DNA from: Voacanga thouarsii
Taxonomy: Eukaryota > Streptophyta > Magnoliopsida > Gentianales > Apocynaceae
DNA: 64,000 nt
Direction: 5' to 3'
Assembly (NCBI GenBank): GCA_026120185.1
Contig: JANUWF010003378.1
Location: forward strand, 248,001-312,000
This document shows, piece by piece, positions 23,611 through 34,513 of the stretch (position 1 is its first letter; every line of letters begins with the position of its first letter). The translations under genes and the position numbers were made by a program. The notes beneath the pieces are model-generated. The model did not search any database and was not told the DNA's origin. It saw nothing but the letters and a program-made list of their open reading frames with translations.

Positions 23611-24500
23611 GATTCTATTCATTAAGATCAGGTATTTATTGACTTTCATTGATGATTATTCAAGAAAAGTTTGGGTCTATTTTCTTAAGAATAAGAATGA
23701 TGTTTACCTAACTTTCAAACGGTGAAAAGTTTTGATTGAGAAACAGACAGGTAAATAGATAAAGCAGTGAAGACAGATAATGACATGGAATTCTGTGAAA
23801 AAGAATTTGATGAATTTTATAAAAATAAAGGAATTGTTCGGCACCGTAAAGTATGAATGACACCTCAACAAAACGGTGTTGCAGAACGTTTGAACATAAC
23901 TCTTTTGCAAAGAGCACATGGTATGATTTCAAATGCATGTTTGACAAAGGATTTCTGGGCAAAGGCAATTTATACAACTTGTTACATTGCCAACTGCGCT
24001 CTTTCTGCAGTTCTTGATTTCAAAACTCCTAAGAAAGTTTGGTCAGGTACGCCTGCTAATTACTCTGATTTGAAAGTTTTTGGGTGTCCGACATACATGC
24101 ATATAAATGATGGGAAATTGGAGCCTAGAGATAAGAATTTATTTTTCTTGGGTATGCTTCTTAGGTGAAAGGATACAGATTATGGTGTCCAAATCCCAAA
24201 TCACCAAAATTTGTAATTAGCATAGATGTAACATTTGATGAATTGTCTATGTTAAATTCCAAAAGGGAGTCTTCAACTTCTTCTCGCGCAGATGAAGATG
24301 TTACGCAAGAGTAGGTGGAGCTTGAAATTGGCAGTTCTGGTCCTTCTAAGTTGACTTCTTCTATTCAGCAAAGTTTAGTACCAGTACCTATTGCCTCTGA
24401 TCAAGTTGTGGTTTCTGATGAAGAAGTTCGAGAAGAAAAGGAATATTCTATAGCCAAGAATAGACCAATAAGAGAGATTCAACCACCTCAAAGATATTAA
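23611..24500 (+). pseudogene. Outer copia integrase, part after the nested element
   Basis: The frame resumes with RYLLTFIDDYSRKVWVYFL, then KTDNDMEF (second catalytic Asp, Gly changed) and TPQQNGVAERLN (catalytic Glu, 23880s), FWAKAIYTTCYIANC, LKVFGCPTYMH and GKLEPRDKN. In-frame stops occur after LTFKR (about 23722), at ETGK*IK and before TPQQN. The first catalytic Asp region (HxDxWGP) is missing at the junction, beyond what the target duplication explains, so a small deletion preceded or accompanied the nesting. A Ser-rich, Glu-rich linker ends at about 24500. Confidence 0.85.
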
Positions 24501-24681
24501 AATTTAGTAGCATATGCATTGTCAGTTGTAGAAGAAATAGTTGGAGTTCGTAAGCCGTTCAAGGAGTGCCTGGACTTGAATGGTATTCACTGTTCGTGAT
24601 TTGTGATCCTAGAATTTTTTGTGGAGAAAGGGGAGCAAAACTACTATGTTTGAATTTGGGATGCAAGTCAAGGTAGAGATT
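24501..24681 (+). other. Deletion scar and polypurine tract of the outer copia
   Basis: The integrase linker runs within about 180 bp into the LTR, leaving no room for the roughly 2-kb RT-RNase H. Purine-rich ggagaaaggggag (about 24634) and aaggtagagat (directly before 24682) are the candidate plus-strand primers. Confidence 0.75.
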
Positions 24682-25182
24682 TGTTGGGATGCCTTGCATC
24701 TATTTGGGTTTGTCTCACATCAGAACCACCAAACATCATCTATCACCATTTAAGCTTTGTTTAGTTATGATGTCCCACATTGGTTTTTGGTTGATCTTCC
24801 ACCTCCTTTGAAGATAATAAATAAAGCCTTAGTTTGGTTCTTTGAGAACAACACAACAACACCAACACAAGAGTTTGAATAGACATTGAGGTATTTGTTC
24901 TTTGTAATACTCTTATTCTGTATTAGTTGTGTTTAGTGGCTTAGGAACACTTTTCTAAAGCTTTGTAAATTGTCTTTTTTATAGTGAAGTTTTGTTTTGC
25001 CTCCGTCCGTAAACGTAGGTCATTTGACTGAACCACGTAAATCTCTGTGTCTCTCTCTTTTATTTCCTTTCTCATTGTTTAATTTTTTTTTCCATGTTAT
25101 TTTTGTTATTATTTCTTTGTTATCATCTTGTGTGACTTTGCCATGGGAGTTTCTGGTTTGTTCCTGAGACCTATCCCTAACA
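24682..25182 (+). repeat. 3' LTR of the outer copia element
   Basis: 501 bp, TGTTGGGATGCC...CTATCCCTAACA, followed by the target duplication GTTAT. The TATA box of the 5' LTR is mutated here. Confidence 0.93.
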
Positions 25183-25187
25183 GTTAT

Positions 25188-25608
25188 CACCTTATTATTT
25201 TAATAATATTAGTTCTATTAAAGAGAGTAAGAAACTAAAGAGCATAAACATTTAATCTTATATTGTGTCCATTTCAAAATGCATGTCGCAATTCTTATAT
25301 TTGAATGTTTTAAAATGAATGTCGATTTTTATGTAAGAAAAACACTTTATAATATGTAGTTGCAAGAAATACTATTTTTAACCTAGCTTCTTTTATGTAC
25401 AAGAGCATTAAATGTTTCTATTTTTTTTTAAATAAAGAAAAATTTACAATACAAAATGGTACAATTTTTTATTTCATCTTATCTAAAATTGAGATCATAT
25501 CTGCCTAATAGTCCTCATCTTGAACAGAAAAACTCGAAATATATACTAACTCTGCTCTCACATAGGGTCCGTTAATTTAAGGTAAGGCTCATTGTGAAAG
25601 ATTGAGAA
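25188..25608. other. AT-rich spacer, no gene
   Basis: About 420 bp between the copia element and the Mutator-like element. No coding or repeat signal is recognised. Confidence 0.5.
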
Positions 25609-25618
25609 ATTTTCTTTA

Positions 25619-26355
25619 GGGCTAAAGGTAAAAAATGTCTTTCAAAAATACATATTTTTATAATTATACCTATCATATTGAAAATTTAACAATAGTAATC
25701 TTTTTAAATTTAAATCCATTTAAATATATTCTTCAAATTTATAATTCAAGAATAATACCCTTCTTAAATTGAAATTATTTCAAATATTATCTTCTGCCAA
25801 GAATTTAACTGGATGCTGCATATTCGAATGTTTTAAAAGATGTAATTGTAATATACTCATTATTATTAAGGGTAAATTCATAATCTCAATTTTTGTCTTT
25901 TCCAAATAATGAAATTTTTTTGGCAAAAATGAAAAACAATTAATTTATTTCTATAAATCTCTCAAATATTATAAAACCCATTCATAGAAAGGATTTATTA
26001 AAATCAAATTGCTCTTGGAGAATTTACAAAAATAGAGCAAATTTTTTATTCTCAGCAAGAAATATTCATTCTTTGGAAAAGAAAAAAACTGAGTTTATCC
26101 ATTTGCCTATAATAATAATGAGTATATTGCAACCATATCCTTTTAAACGGTCAATTGTGAAGCATCTCGTTAAATTCTTAATAGAATGGATATTTGAAAG
26201 GATTTAAATTTAAAAATAGTATTATTACTAAATTTTAAATGTGTTGAGTATATTTGAAATGATTTAAATTTAAGAGGGGTACTACTACCAAATTTTAATA
26301 CGAGAAGTATAATGGTAAAAGTATGCATTTTTAAATAGCATTTTTGCCTTTAACC
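25619..26355. mobile_element. Mutator-like foldback element with long TIRs
   Basis: A 737-bp element has terminal inverted repeats of about 295 bp: 25619-25916 and 26063-26355. It starts GGGCTAAAGGTAAAAA and ends with the complement of GGTTAAAGGCAAAAA. Identical 10-bp flanks, attttcttta, lie at 25609-25618 and 26356-26365. Target duplications of 9-11 bp and long TIRs are characteristic of MULEs. The TIRs are diverged from each other. It has no coding capacity, so it is non-autonomous. It could form a long RNA hairpin if transcribed. Confidence 0.88.
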
Positions 26356-26365
26356 ATTTTCTTTA

Positions 26366-28975
26366 TCTTAGCCCAAATGCAGAATTGGATATAAAACTAT
26401 TTATTCTGTCGCAACTTCGTCTCACAACGCTTTTTTCACCTCTATCTCTCAAAACCCCCCTTTTTCTTTTTCGCTGCAAGAGTGGTTGTTAGGACTTATA
26501 AAATAAAAAGAAATTATTGTGGCAAAAAGTGATTAAAAAAACAGAGTTTTCCAACAAAACTATGATAAAAATAAATAATTTTCAAACTATATTTGCATAT
26601 TTCACTATTTATATAAACTGTAGGAGGCATTAATTAGTTATTAAAATCTTTTCTTAAAAATTTAAATAGTATTAAATTTATCAAGCATTCATGTGTATTA
26701 TTTTGTTACGGTGTTCCGGTGCTCTAAAGGATAGTTTGGTGCAATGATTATCAAATGTGATTTTATCAATTGTACTTTTAGTAACTGTGATCGAAATTGT
26801 ACTTTTACTACAAATCGTAACGATTCCTGTGTTTGGTGATTATTTCACACATGATTTTGAATTACAAATTATCGAAAATACCCACAGAACTCATTTAAGG
26901 TAGTACTTAATTAATTTCCTTCTATATTCTTTTTTTTAAAGAAAAATTTCTATGATTAATAAACTTTTATAAAACCAATTTGCTTCTCAAATCAAAACAC
27001 CAATTATAGTACCTAGTAATTAAATATCATTTTGAATAAAAACAATCCTTATAGTTTATAGGTCAAATTACAATCTTTTAGTTTATATGCCAAATTATCC
27101 CTAACATTTTAAAATATTATTAAGTATTAGAAGGCCAATTATATGACATTGTTCTCAAGATAAAATATGCGTGATCATTAATCTTATCATTTCTTCTAAC
27201 ATAAAATTTTCATTTTCCATTTTGATAATACAAATAACGAAATAACAAAATTAAACATGTTGTAAAAGTGATTGCAATCTTGGAATTTAAAAAATGTCTA
27301 ATATTGAATGTTAATAATTCTAAAATTACGATTGAGATCAATGATTGCCAAAAGTTCCAGTATAGCAACATTTGACACCTCCCCCCCCCCAAAAAAAGTA
27401 TAAATTCCTATTTTACCTGGTGGCCCAGGAAAACATAGAATATTGGTTATTGGAGTTGGGATTGTACCTTCCTTTTATATGGTAGTCCTTTTCCACACCT
27501 TAATAATTTATCTTACCATGCATGCTTGTGGTTGCTTTTTGTATGAAAAGAAAATCCACAACTTTAGACTCTGCAAATCGCTTGGAAGATTCTTCCAGAA
27601 GTTGGAAAAATCATTTCGAGGCCTTTCCATCCTCAAAAATATATAGACTCAGTCTAAAGGAAAAAGAAATTGGCTAACTGCTTTGCTAATTGCGCTAATT
27701 CCGTCAATTAATTATTCATATTACAAATTCTTTGAGATGTAAATAGTTTCTGTTGAGACAGCTGCCATATCATCATCCCAATTAGCAACCACATCGTCAA
27801 CTGCAGCTGGCGTGGATCACAGGACAAGAGCCACCTAGATAAATACACAACATGTGCACGCGGGAAGATCACAGCAAAAATGCTGAATCTATTTGCTTAG
27901 CTGATCACAAGATTTATGCCTTGATTCCTTTTTTGTATATACTTGTTGATTCTTTTGTACATAAATACATTGTATTGGTTAAAGAAAAGGCAATGAAACA
28001 GTTCGCAATTTTCCCTCTTCATTAGGTTTCTGCATTTTATCTTCTTATTCTCTATTTCGACAGTTTCTACTTTGCGTTTTATAATCCATTTTTCCGGCTT
28101 TAATTCAGATTCATAATCGTGTAATGCACTGCATCCCTCACTTTTGTTATCAGATGGGAGGCTGCAAGAAGGAGAATGGCTGCTGGGGTTGGTTAAGAAG
28201 AGGTGCTCAATTAATAAATCAACAACGATCGAAAAAAGAATTAATAAATCATACATTTTAGGAAATTTAAGTGGAATTAAGCCGACATTAAAAAGACAAA
28301 GTGTCACTGACGTGATTCATACTTTTAGCAGCAAACCAAAGATCCATTTCACACTGTTTTCATTACACGCGGGACACGGTTTTCTTGATGCATGTGCGAG
28401 ACAAAGATTTGTTTTTTAATTTTGCAATATGAAACCACCAGGACGGTGGCGGATAGGCGGAACCACCGTTAGAATTTTTAAAGTTACCATTTTTCCTAAA
28501 TAAAAAGTACAATTTTTCGAAAGTGAACAGATCAGGCTCCAACTCTTTGGTGAAGTGACCATCTAAGGAAGTACGAATAGGGACATTAAGCCTCGGCATT
28601 CAATGGAAGCAGCATATACGATCATCCTCTTGTTTTCTCTGGTACTCTGTAAGTTCTGGGAAGGTGATATTCCGAAGTGTAAGAGGATAAGAAAACATTC
28701 CTTTCCCTCAAATTAAATGTCTGTTTTTTTAATTTATGTTGTGGTTTATTAAAACACATGTACACTTTCTGAAAATAAACAGAATTTTCATTTCACTTTT
28801 TGAAATAAGCATAATTTTCATTTAAACATTCTCTAATAATTTTCTTAATGTAAAGGATATGTGTTTTGCTAACCTATCTGATTATTAAAAATATTGTATA
28901 ATTGAAATATGTTCGCATAATGTTATATATTTGGACCAAGTTAAATATGAGCATATAATTTGAGATAGACAGTAA
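26366..28975. other. Intergenic, no gene supported
   Basis: AT-rich sequence. Open stretches near 27443, 27897 (minus), 28144 and 28363 (minus) show no recognisable domain and the two overlapping frames near 28150 cannot both be real. A C10 tract lies at about 27381. I recognise no transposon end. Confidence 0.45.
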
Positions 28976-29035
28976 ATGTGAAGTCGCAATAAGAATATAC
29001 TCCAAAGGTGAAGTTGCAATAAGAATATACTCCTG
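28976..29035 (+). repeat. Short tandem duplication (about 31 bp x 2)
   Basis: The unit 'gtgaagtYgcaataagaatatactcc' occurs twice in a row with a one-base difference, separated by 'aaag'. Confidence 0.85.
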
Positions 29036-29119
29036 CCTACAACAATTTAATTCAACAAGAATATGATATGTATAACACCTCTTATCACATTTTTTGGAGC
29101 GGATTTTTTTTTATTTATT

Positions 29120-29226
29120 TATTGAGGTGGGGTGGGGGAGGGGGGGGAGGCGTGGGGTGGGAGAGCGGAGGCCCGCCCGCACTTCGGATCGTCTCCATTG
29201 CTCTCTCTCTCTCTCTCTCTCTCTTA
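29120..29226 (+). repeat. G-rich tract followed by (CT)n microsatellite
   Basis: 29126-29170 contains at least four runs of four or more G with short loops, a strong G-quadruplex candidate. A (CT)14 microsatellite follows at about 29198-29224. The ORF across it is compositional. Confidence 0.85.
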
Positions 29227-29336
29227 TCAAGCTGATACATATTTACTTATTTCTTCTTTCCAAATTAAAAAAAAAACTTATTTCTTTTTTCCATTTTAAC
29301 AATACAGATTACTCTTCCGATTTTCGTTTTTAATTT

Positions 29337-29404
29337 ATTCTACACAAGAATCAAGCTAAAGCGCAATAGGACGTTTCTACACAAGAATCAAGCTAAAGCG
29401 CAAT
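29337..29404 (+). repeat. Tandem duplication of the CACTA left end
   Basis: 'tctacacaagaatcaagc...taaagcgcaat' occurs at about 29338 and again at 29375, 37 bp apart, identical over about 30 bp. Only the second copy continues into the element. Confidence 0.85.
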
Positions 29405-30095
29405 TTTGCTACGGGTTTGCGATGACCATCCAAATTTAAAAAATAAATTTATTTTTTAAACTTAAAAAAAAATCCATCGCAAAATCGCAACGGATTTGCG
29501 ACGAAAAATTCTATCGTCATAGATCTGTCGCAAAACCCTTGCAAATCCGTCTCTAATTCACAAAAAAATTTATTATATAATTATTATATAACACAATATA
29601 TTACAAGAACTTCAATAGTTTAGTGGTAGAACGCGTGTTCTCCCACAATAAGGACACGGGTTTGAGCCCCAAGTCCGACAAAATCTCATAATATTGTTAG
29701 TGAGTCGGGTTGAGGATTGGGTTCTCAGTGGGCCGGGTCGGGCCGATGAATGGGCGGGCTGAGTAGCTAATTAATTAATTTGTTAAATAATTTTTTTTGC
29801 TACCGCAAATTAAATTAATTAATTTTACAAAAAAAAATTCATCACAAATCCGTCGCTAAATTATTTTACTTTTTGTAAATAAATTTTTTTTTACCGTCGC
29901 AAAATTAATTAATTTTTTTGCTATCACAAATTAAATTAATTATTTTTTTAAAAAAATCCGTCGCTAAATAATTTTAATTTTTGTAAATAAAAAATTTTTC
30001 CCTTTTTAGTGACGGACGTAATCCGTCGCTAAACGTGATTTGCGACGGATTATCAATGGATTTGACCGTCACTAATTTGGTTTTTTCTTGTAGTG
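29377..30095 (+). mobile_element. Non-autonomous CACTA-like element (about 719 bp)
   Basis: The right end is TTTTTTCTTGTAGTG at 30095 and the left end is a decayed CTACACAAGAATCAAGC at 29377, with possible 3-bp flanks ttt/ttt. The interior has many 'cCGTCGCTAAA', 'ATCCGTCGCAAA' and 'TTTGCGACGG' motifs in both orientations. No transposase is present. It shares with the element at 8545-9442 both the subterminal motif style and a tRNA-like block with an adjacent GC-rich tract (29697-29760). A 37-bp duplication of its left end lies at 29337-29376. Confidence 0.72.
29601..29680 (+). other. tRNA-Gly-like block inside the CACTA element
   Basis: TTACAAGAACTTCAATAG is followed by an A-box-like AGTTTAGTGGTAGAAC, an anticodon-arm-like GTGTT-CTCCCAC-AATAA (U before anticodon position CCC) and a B-box-like GGGTTTGAGCCCC. 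The spacing matches a tRNA-Gly layout. The T-stem and acceptor stem are partly decayed. The homologous block at 8824-8899 keeps the same order, including the leading TTACAAGAA and the GC-rich tract downstream. Confidence 0.6.
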
Positions 30096-30607
30096 TTTCT
30101 TCAACCTTCAAATAGCAAATTGTTTTACATCCATACAAACAACTGATATAATGAGTTTTCGGACTGAATTTCTCTAATTTTTCAGGGGCTTTTGTGAGTA
30201 CTAGGAGCAAAACGGGTGAATAGACAATTTTATCCTTAAAAATATGTGTTAGCTAAAAGTCTAAATTCCTCTTGATCTTTCGTAAATTTTAAATTTTATT
30301 CTCTTCATTTTAATAATTTAGTACCTACTTTTAAATTCTTAAAACGAATTAATACATGCCTTTTTATTTATTTTGACCCTTAAGTGACGCTAATAACGCG
30401 TCACATACTGCTTACTTGACTTATTTAAAGGGTATTTTTGAAATTATAAAAGAAATATCTTTAAAAAAGTCAAACCTTTATTTTTTTAATTTACTTTTCT
30501 TCTTTCTCTTTTTCCTTTTTGTTCTTTTTCTTTCCAAATCCATCAACGATGCCAACATCAACGATACCTCCCCTCCCTTTCCTTTTTCCTCCACCATCTC
30601 CTTTCTT
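30096..30607. other. Intergenic spacer
   Basis: About 500 bp of AT-rich sequence between the CACTA-like element and the duplicated flank of the minus-strand copia. No gene seen. Confidence 0.5.
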
Positions 30608-30712
30608 TCTCCCCTTCCTCAGAATATACTCAAATTCCACGTGCCAACAAACTGATTTAAAAAAAAAAGAATTTCATTACAGAGATTTCCTCTTGAGTTT
30701 TCCAATCAATCT
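30608..30712 (+). repeat. Flank duplication, left copy
   Basis: Starts tctccccttcctca and runs through 'gtgccaacaaactgat', a poly(A) tract and 'agatttcctct'. The same order of sequence recurs at 35937-36040 on the other side of the copia element, with about 15-20% differences. Confidence 0.85.
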
Positions 30713-30718
30713 CCAACG

Positions 30719-31009
30719 TGAAGAAAATACTCAACGCAATTCACAACAAGCAAAGAAGAAGAAAGAGTATGTAGAACAAAAGAAGAATCTCGAAAATTAT
30801 TGATTTCATTCAATCTCAGATATGTATATAAGGTATATATATACACAAAAATGGATGCAAAACAATATCAAATTTGCTGGATAAATACAATGGAGTAACT
30901 ATATGCCAGCTGGACAAACTAATCTAACTATCCAGGATTCCAATGCCGTGGTTGTGCTGCATTCTGCTTTTGCTTACTCTGAACTTCATTCAACTTCTGT
31001 ATCTGAACA
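30719..31009 (-). repeat. 3' LTR of the minus-strand copia
   Basis: 291 bp. It lacks the 29-30 bp tandem duplication present in the 5' LTR and otherwise differs at only about 4% of positions by eye. Its minus-strand TGTTCAGATACAG start is preceded by the G-rich CTTGCGGGGA, the likely polypurine tract. Confidence 0.92.
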
Positions 31010-32404
31010 TCCCCGCAAGCCGGATGGAGACAAAACACCAAGATGAGATAAAAGTAGGTGAAAAGAAGCAGGAGGGAGAGACTTAGTAAAAATGTCAGCT
31101 AATTGTACAGAAGAGGAAACAGGAAGAGGTTTGATACATCCGGATTGAAATTCATCACGAAGAAAATGACAATCAATCTCAATGTGTTTAGTGCGTTCGT
31201 GGAAAACTAGGTTTTCAACTAAAGAAATAGCACTTATGTTGTCACAAAAGAGAGGAACGGGTAAGCGGCAGACAAAATGAAGTTCTTTAAACAATTGGAG
31301 AAGCCATTGTAATTCACAAGTAGCTTGAGCTAAAGCACGGTATTCAGCCTCAGTAGAACTTCAAGAAACAACAGCCTGTTTCTTAGATTTCCAGGAAATG
31401 AGAGCTTCACCAAGGTAAACACAAAAGCTAGTAACAGATCTTCTAGTATCAAGGCATCCTGGCCAGTCAGAATCAACATAAAGCTGTAGTTGGAGTGAAT
31501 TATTAATAGGAAAAAATAAGCCAGAAGAAATAGAAACCTTAAGATAGTGAAGAAGTCTGTAAACACCCTGCATATGTAATATAGTAGGAGCCCGCAAGAA
31601 TTGACTAAGCTGTTGAACAGCAAAGGAAATGTCAGGTCTTATGTGAGTAAGATATAAGAGTCTACCAAGAATATTGTGATAGAGAGAAGCATCAGGGAAA
31701 GGTTCAGAATCACCAAAATAGTACTTTTGCTTGCAATCCAAAGGTGTTTGTACTGGCTTACAATTAAGATAGCCAAGGGTAGTCAATAAATCAAGAACAT
31801 ACTTGTGTTGTGATAAGGAAATGCCATCAGAATTTCTGTGTACGTCAAGGCCCAAAAAATAATGAAGCTCACCTAAATCTTTGATCTGAAACTCAGTATG
31901 AAGCTTGGCTTTAATATCAGTAACAGCCTCCAACTGATTGCTCATTACAAGAACATCATCCACATATACTAGAAGTGCAATGAATAAGCCAGATTGATAT
32001 TTAAAAAAGACACTCTAATCACTTTTAGACTGAACAAACCCAAGGGAAAGCAGATAAGTGGCGAGTGTAGCATTCCATTGGCAACTGTCTTGTTTAAGGC
32101 CATATAAAGACTTATCTAATTTGCAAACCAAATTAGGATTGGATGAAGAAAAACCAGGTGGTAAAACTATATACACTTCATCAGACAAATCTCCATGAAG
32201 GAAGGCATTATTAATATCAAGCTGATGTAGATGCCACTAATGAATGGCAGCAAGAGCAAGCGTACATCAAATCATAGTGATCTTAACAACAGGAGCAAAT
32301 GTGTCTAAGAAATCAATGCCTTCTTGTTGATTATAACCTTTGGCAACTAGTGAAGCTTTATATCGATCTATAGAACCATCTGCCTTATATTTAACTTTAT
32401 ACAC
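31010..32404 (-). pseudogene. Minus-strand copia RT and RNase H
   Basis: Reading leftward from 32404: [63 protein letters not shown], and the YVDD box at 31966-31955 followed by LGELHYFLGLDV. RNase H has YVDSDWPGC (Asp), STEAEYRAL (Glu), FCDNISA (Asp) and HERTKHIEIDCHF, then the C-terminal QLADIFTKSL to the end. Stops occur at about 32240 and 32014 and just before the STEAEY motif. The catalytic residues are all present, so the element decayed only recently compared with its neighbours. Confidence 0.92.
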
Positions 32405-33798
32405 TCACTTGCAACCAATAGCCATTTTGCCAGGGGGCAAAGGAACCAAATGCCGAGTATGGTTAGCTTCTAGAGCTGAAATCTCAGATTGCATAGCCTT
32501 ACACCACTCTGCTGATTGCATAGCTTCAAAATAGTGTTTAGGTTCAACATGAATAGAAGCGTTACTCACAAAAACTGAAGAAAAAATACGGGAAGGAAAA
32601 ATATGAGGACTAGTGTGTGTATGAACATGGGAACAAACATAATCAAAATGAAATGCAGGTTGTGTAGATGTGCGAGTAGACCTACACAATGGAGGAGATA
32701 ATGAAGGAAGATTAGGGGAAGAGATGGTAGCCAGATCAGTAGTAGTGGAATTAGGTAGGGAGGAAGAAAAAGGAACTGGTAAGACAGGTAAAGATGAGGA
32801 AGAGGTAGATTTGGTAGGAGGATTGAGAAAAGGAAAATGTGATTCTAGAAAGGACTCATTTCTAGAGATGAATATTTCTCTGGAAAAGAAATCAAGTAAA
32901 ATGTATCCTTTTATGATGTGAGAATTACCTAGAAGAACACAAGGCCTGCTCCTAGAGTCAAATTTGTGTCTATGAGCAATCAAAGTACAAGCATAGACTA
33001 AACTGCCAAAGACTCTAAGAGAATTGTAATCAGGAGGCTTTTGATATAAACATTCAAAAGGAGTTTTTCCTTTCAAGATAGATGAAGGAGTAAGATTGAT
33101 CAAATAGGCTGCATGTTGTACACAATATCCCCAATAAACTAAAGGCACTTTGTGACTGAAATCTAAGAGCTCTTGCCACATTAAGAATGTGTTGGTGCTT
33201 TCTTTCAGCTATCGCATTTTGTTCAGGAGTGTAAGGACAAGATGTTTGATGTATAATTCCTTTAGATTGATAAAAATCTTTGAGTTGAAATTCAAGACCA
33301 TTATCTGATCTCAAAACTTTAACTCTTTTTATCAAACTGTGTGTTAACATAGGTGACAAAGGTTGGAAGCAAAGAACTCACTTCAGATTTTTGTTTCATC
33401 AAAAACACCCAAGTAAACCTGCTATAATCATCTAATATGGTAAGAAAGTATTTATGACCAGAAATGGTAACAGTATTAAAAGGGCCCCAAATGTCAACAT
33501 GAATTAAATCAAAAATAGAATTGGATACACCAACATGTAAAGGAAAAGACAGCCTATGTTGTTTTGCAAGTGGACATATAGAGCAGAATACATCAGAAGA
33601 TGGCAAAGTAACATGAATATTTGTTTTATGTATCTCTGAAAGGCTTTTAGAAGAGAGATGTCCTAGTCTAAAATGCCAGAGTAAAGATGGATCATTAAGG
33701 CTGTCATTGTAAAGAACACAAGTTGCTGATGAATGAACAGTTGATTGAGAAAAATCAAAGTAATATAGTCCCAAAGATTCTCTAGCTGATCCAATCAT
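32405..33798 (-). pseudogene. Minus-strand copia integrase
   Basis: From 33798 leftward: LLWHFRLGHLS (HH) and CSICPLAKQHR (CC) form the zinc-binding head. HVDIWGPF, RSDNGLEF and NAIAERKHQH supply the D, D and E of the catalytic core (NAIAER has Ala where Gly is common). A frame change occurs near 33340 and another near 33180, where VARALMWQELLDF continues in a new frame. RVFGSLVYAC and RPCVLLGNS mark the C-terminal part. A long Ser/Pro-rich linker (32900-32650) leads to the RT at the left. Confidence 0.92.
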
Positions 33799-34510
33799 CT
33801 ATCCATGATGAGGATCCTGAAGAAAGCAAGAATTTTGTTTGAATATGACAGCACAATTGAGTTGCTGAATAAGCTTGCGTAATGATATCAAATTGCAGGA
33901 GAATATAAGGACTAAAAGAACATTATAGAGAGTAATAAAAGGTGTCAATTGTACTATACCTATGTGTGTGACTTTAACCATATTTCCTGTGGGCAACTTA
34001 ATAGATACAGATTCTATAGGATAAGAAGTAGTGAAAAACTGCATATCACAACATATGTGGTTTGTAGCACCTGAGTCTAAAATCCAACTGGAAGAAGAAG
34101 TACCTGTGCATTGAGCTGATTGAGAAGAAGCTGAGAAATCAGCTGTTAATGTGGTAGCTTGATTAATTGATGGAGTGGAAGTATTGGTAGTGTTATGAGG
34201 TGTAATATGATGAGACTGAATCATATTTAACAAGTACTGGTACTGTTCTTGTGTAACATAATTTGAAGCCATTGAATTAGTAGAGTGATTTTGAAGGCTT
34301 GCAACTCGATTACCAGTAGTGGTAGAACCAATTTGAACATTCTCCTTAATTTGATTCCCAATAGTGTTTATGTCAACCATAACATTTGCTTGATGCATAA
34401 CTCTACTCAAATTTCTGTTGGTTTTGGCCTTATATCCAAGAGGAAATCCATGTTTCTTGTAGCATCTATCTATAGTATGCCCTTGCATTCCACAGAAAAC
34501 ATAAATGCAG
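33799..34510 (-). pseudogene. Minus-strand copia zinc knuckle and protease
   Basis: The CCHC region near 34475 reads CCIYVFCGMQGHTIDRC. The first Cys pair is spaced four rather than two residues apart (unless the neighbouring Cys is used), so the knuckle may be impaired. After a Gln/Thr-rich linker comes SSSSWILDSGATNHICCD (about 34095-34045) with the canonical aspartic protease triad DSG intact. The frame closes just before 33798 with a single stop, then integrase begins. Confidence 0.88.
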
Positions 34511-34513
34511 CAC

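Larger units (their letters stand above)
10949..25182 (+). mobile_element. Tork/Tnt1-like Ty1/copia element, RT-deleted, carrying a nested sirevirus
   Basis: The LTRs at 10949-11446 and 24682-25182 start TG and end CTATCCCTAACA. They are flanked by a perfect 5-bp target duplication, GTTAT, at 10944-10948 and 25183-25187. Without the nested element (12895-23610) the internal region is only about 2.5 kb. It holds a gag, protease and integrase but no reverse transcriptase or RNase H, so the copy is non-autonomous by deletion. The gag style and integrase motifs fit the Tork/Tnt1 lineage. The LTRs differ at roughly one base in ten by eye, so it is older than the sirevirus inside it. Confidence 0.93.

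Noticed and set aside
26700..27380. Possible hAT MITE (ends 'gatagtttggtgcaatgatt' and 'aatgattgccaaaagttcc')
   Set aside because: End similarity too weak and no 8-bp duplication found.
28602..28720. ATG with a hydrophobic, signal-peptide-like start (MEAAYTIILLFSLVLC) and a GTAAGT after it
   Set aside because: Only about 38 codons, no following exon recognised, no domain.
32670..32921. Plus-strand ORF opposite the copia linker
   Set aside because: Shadow of the Ser/Pro-rich integrase-RT linker on the minus strand.
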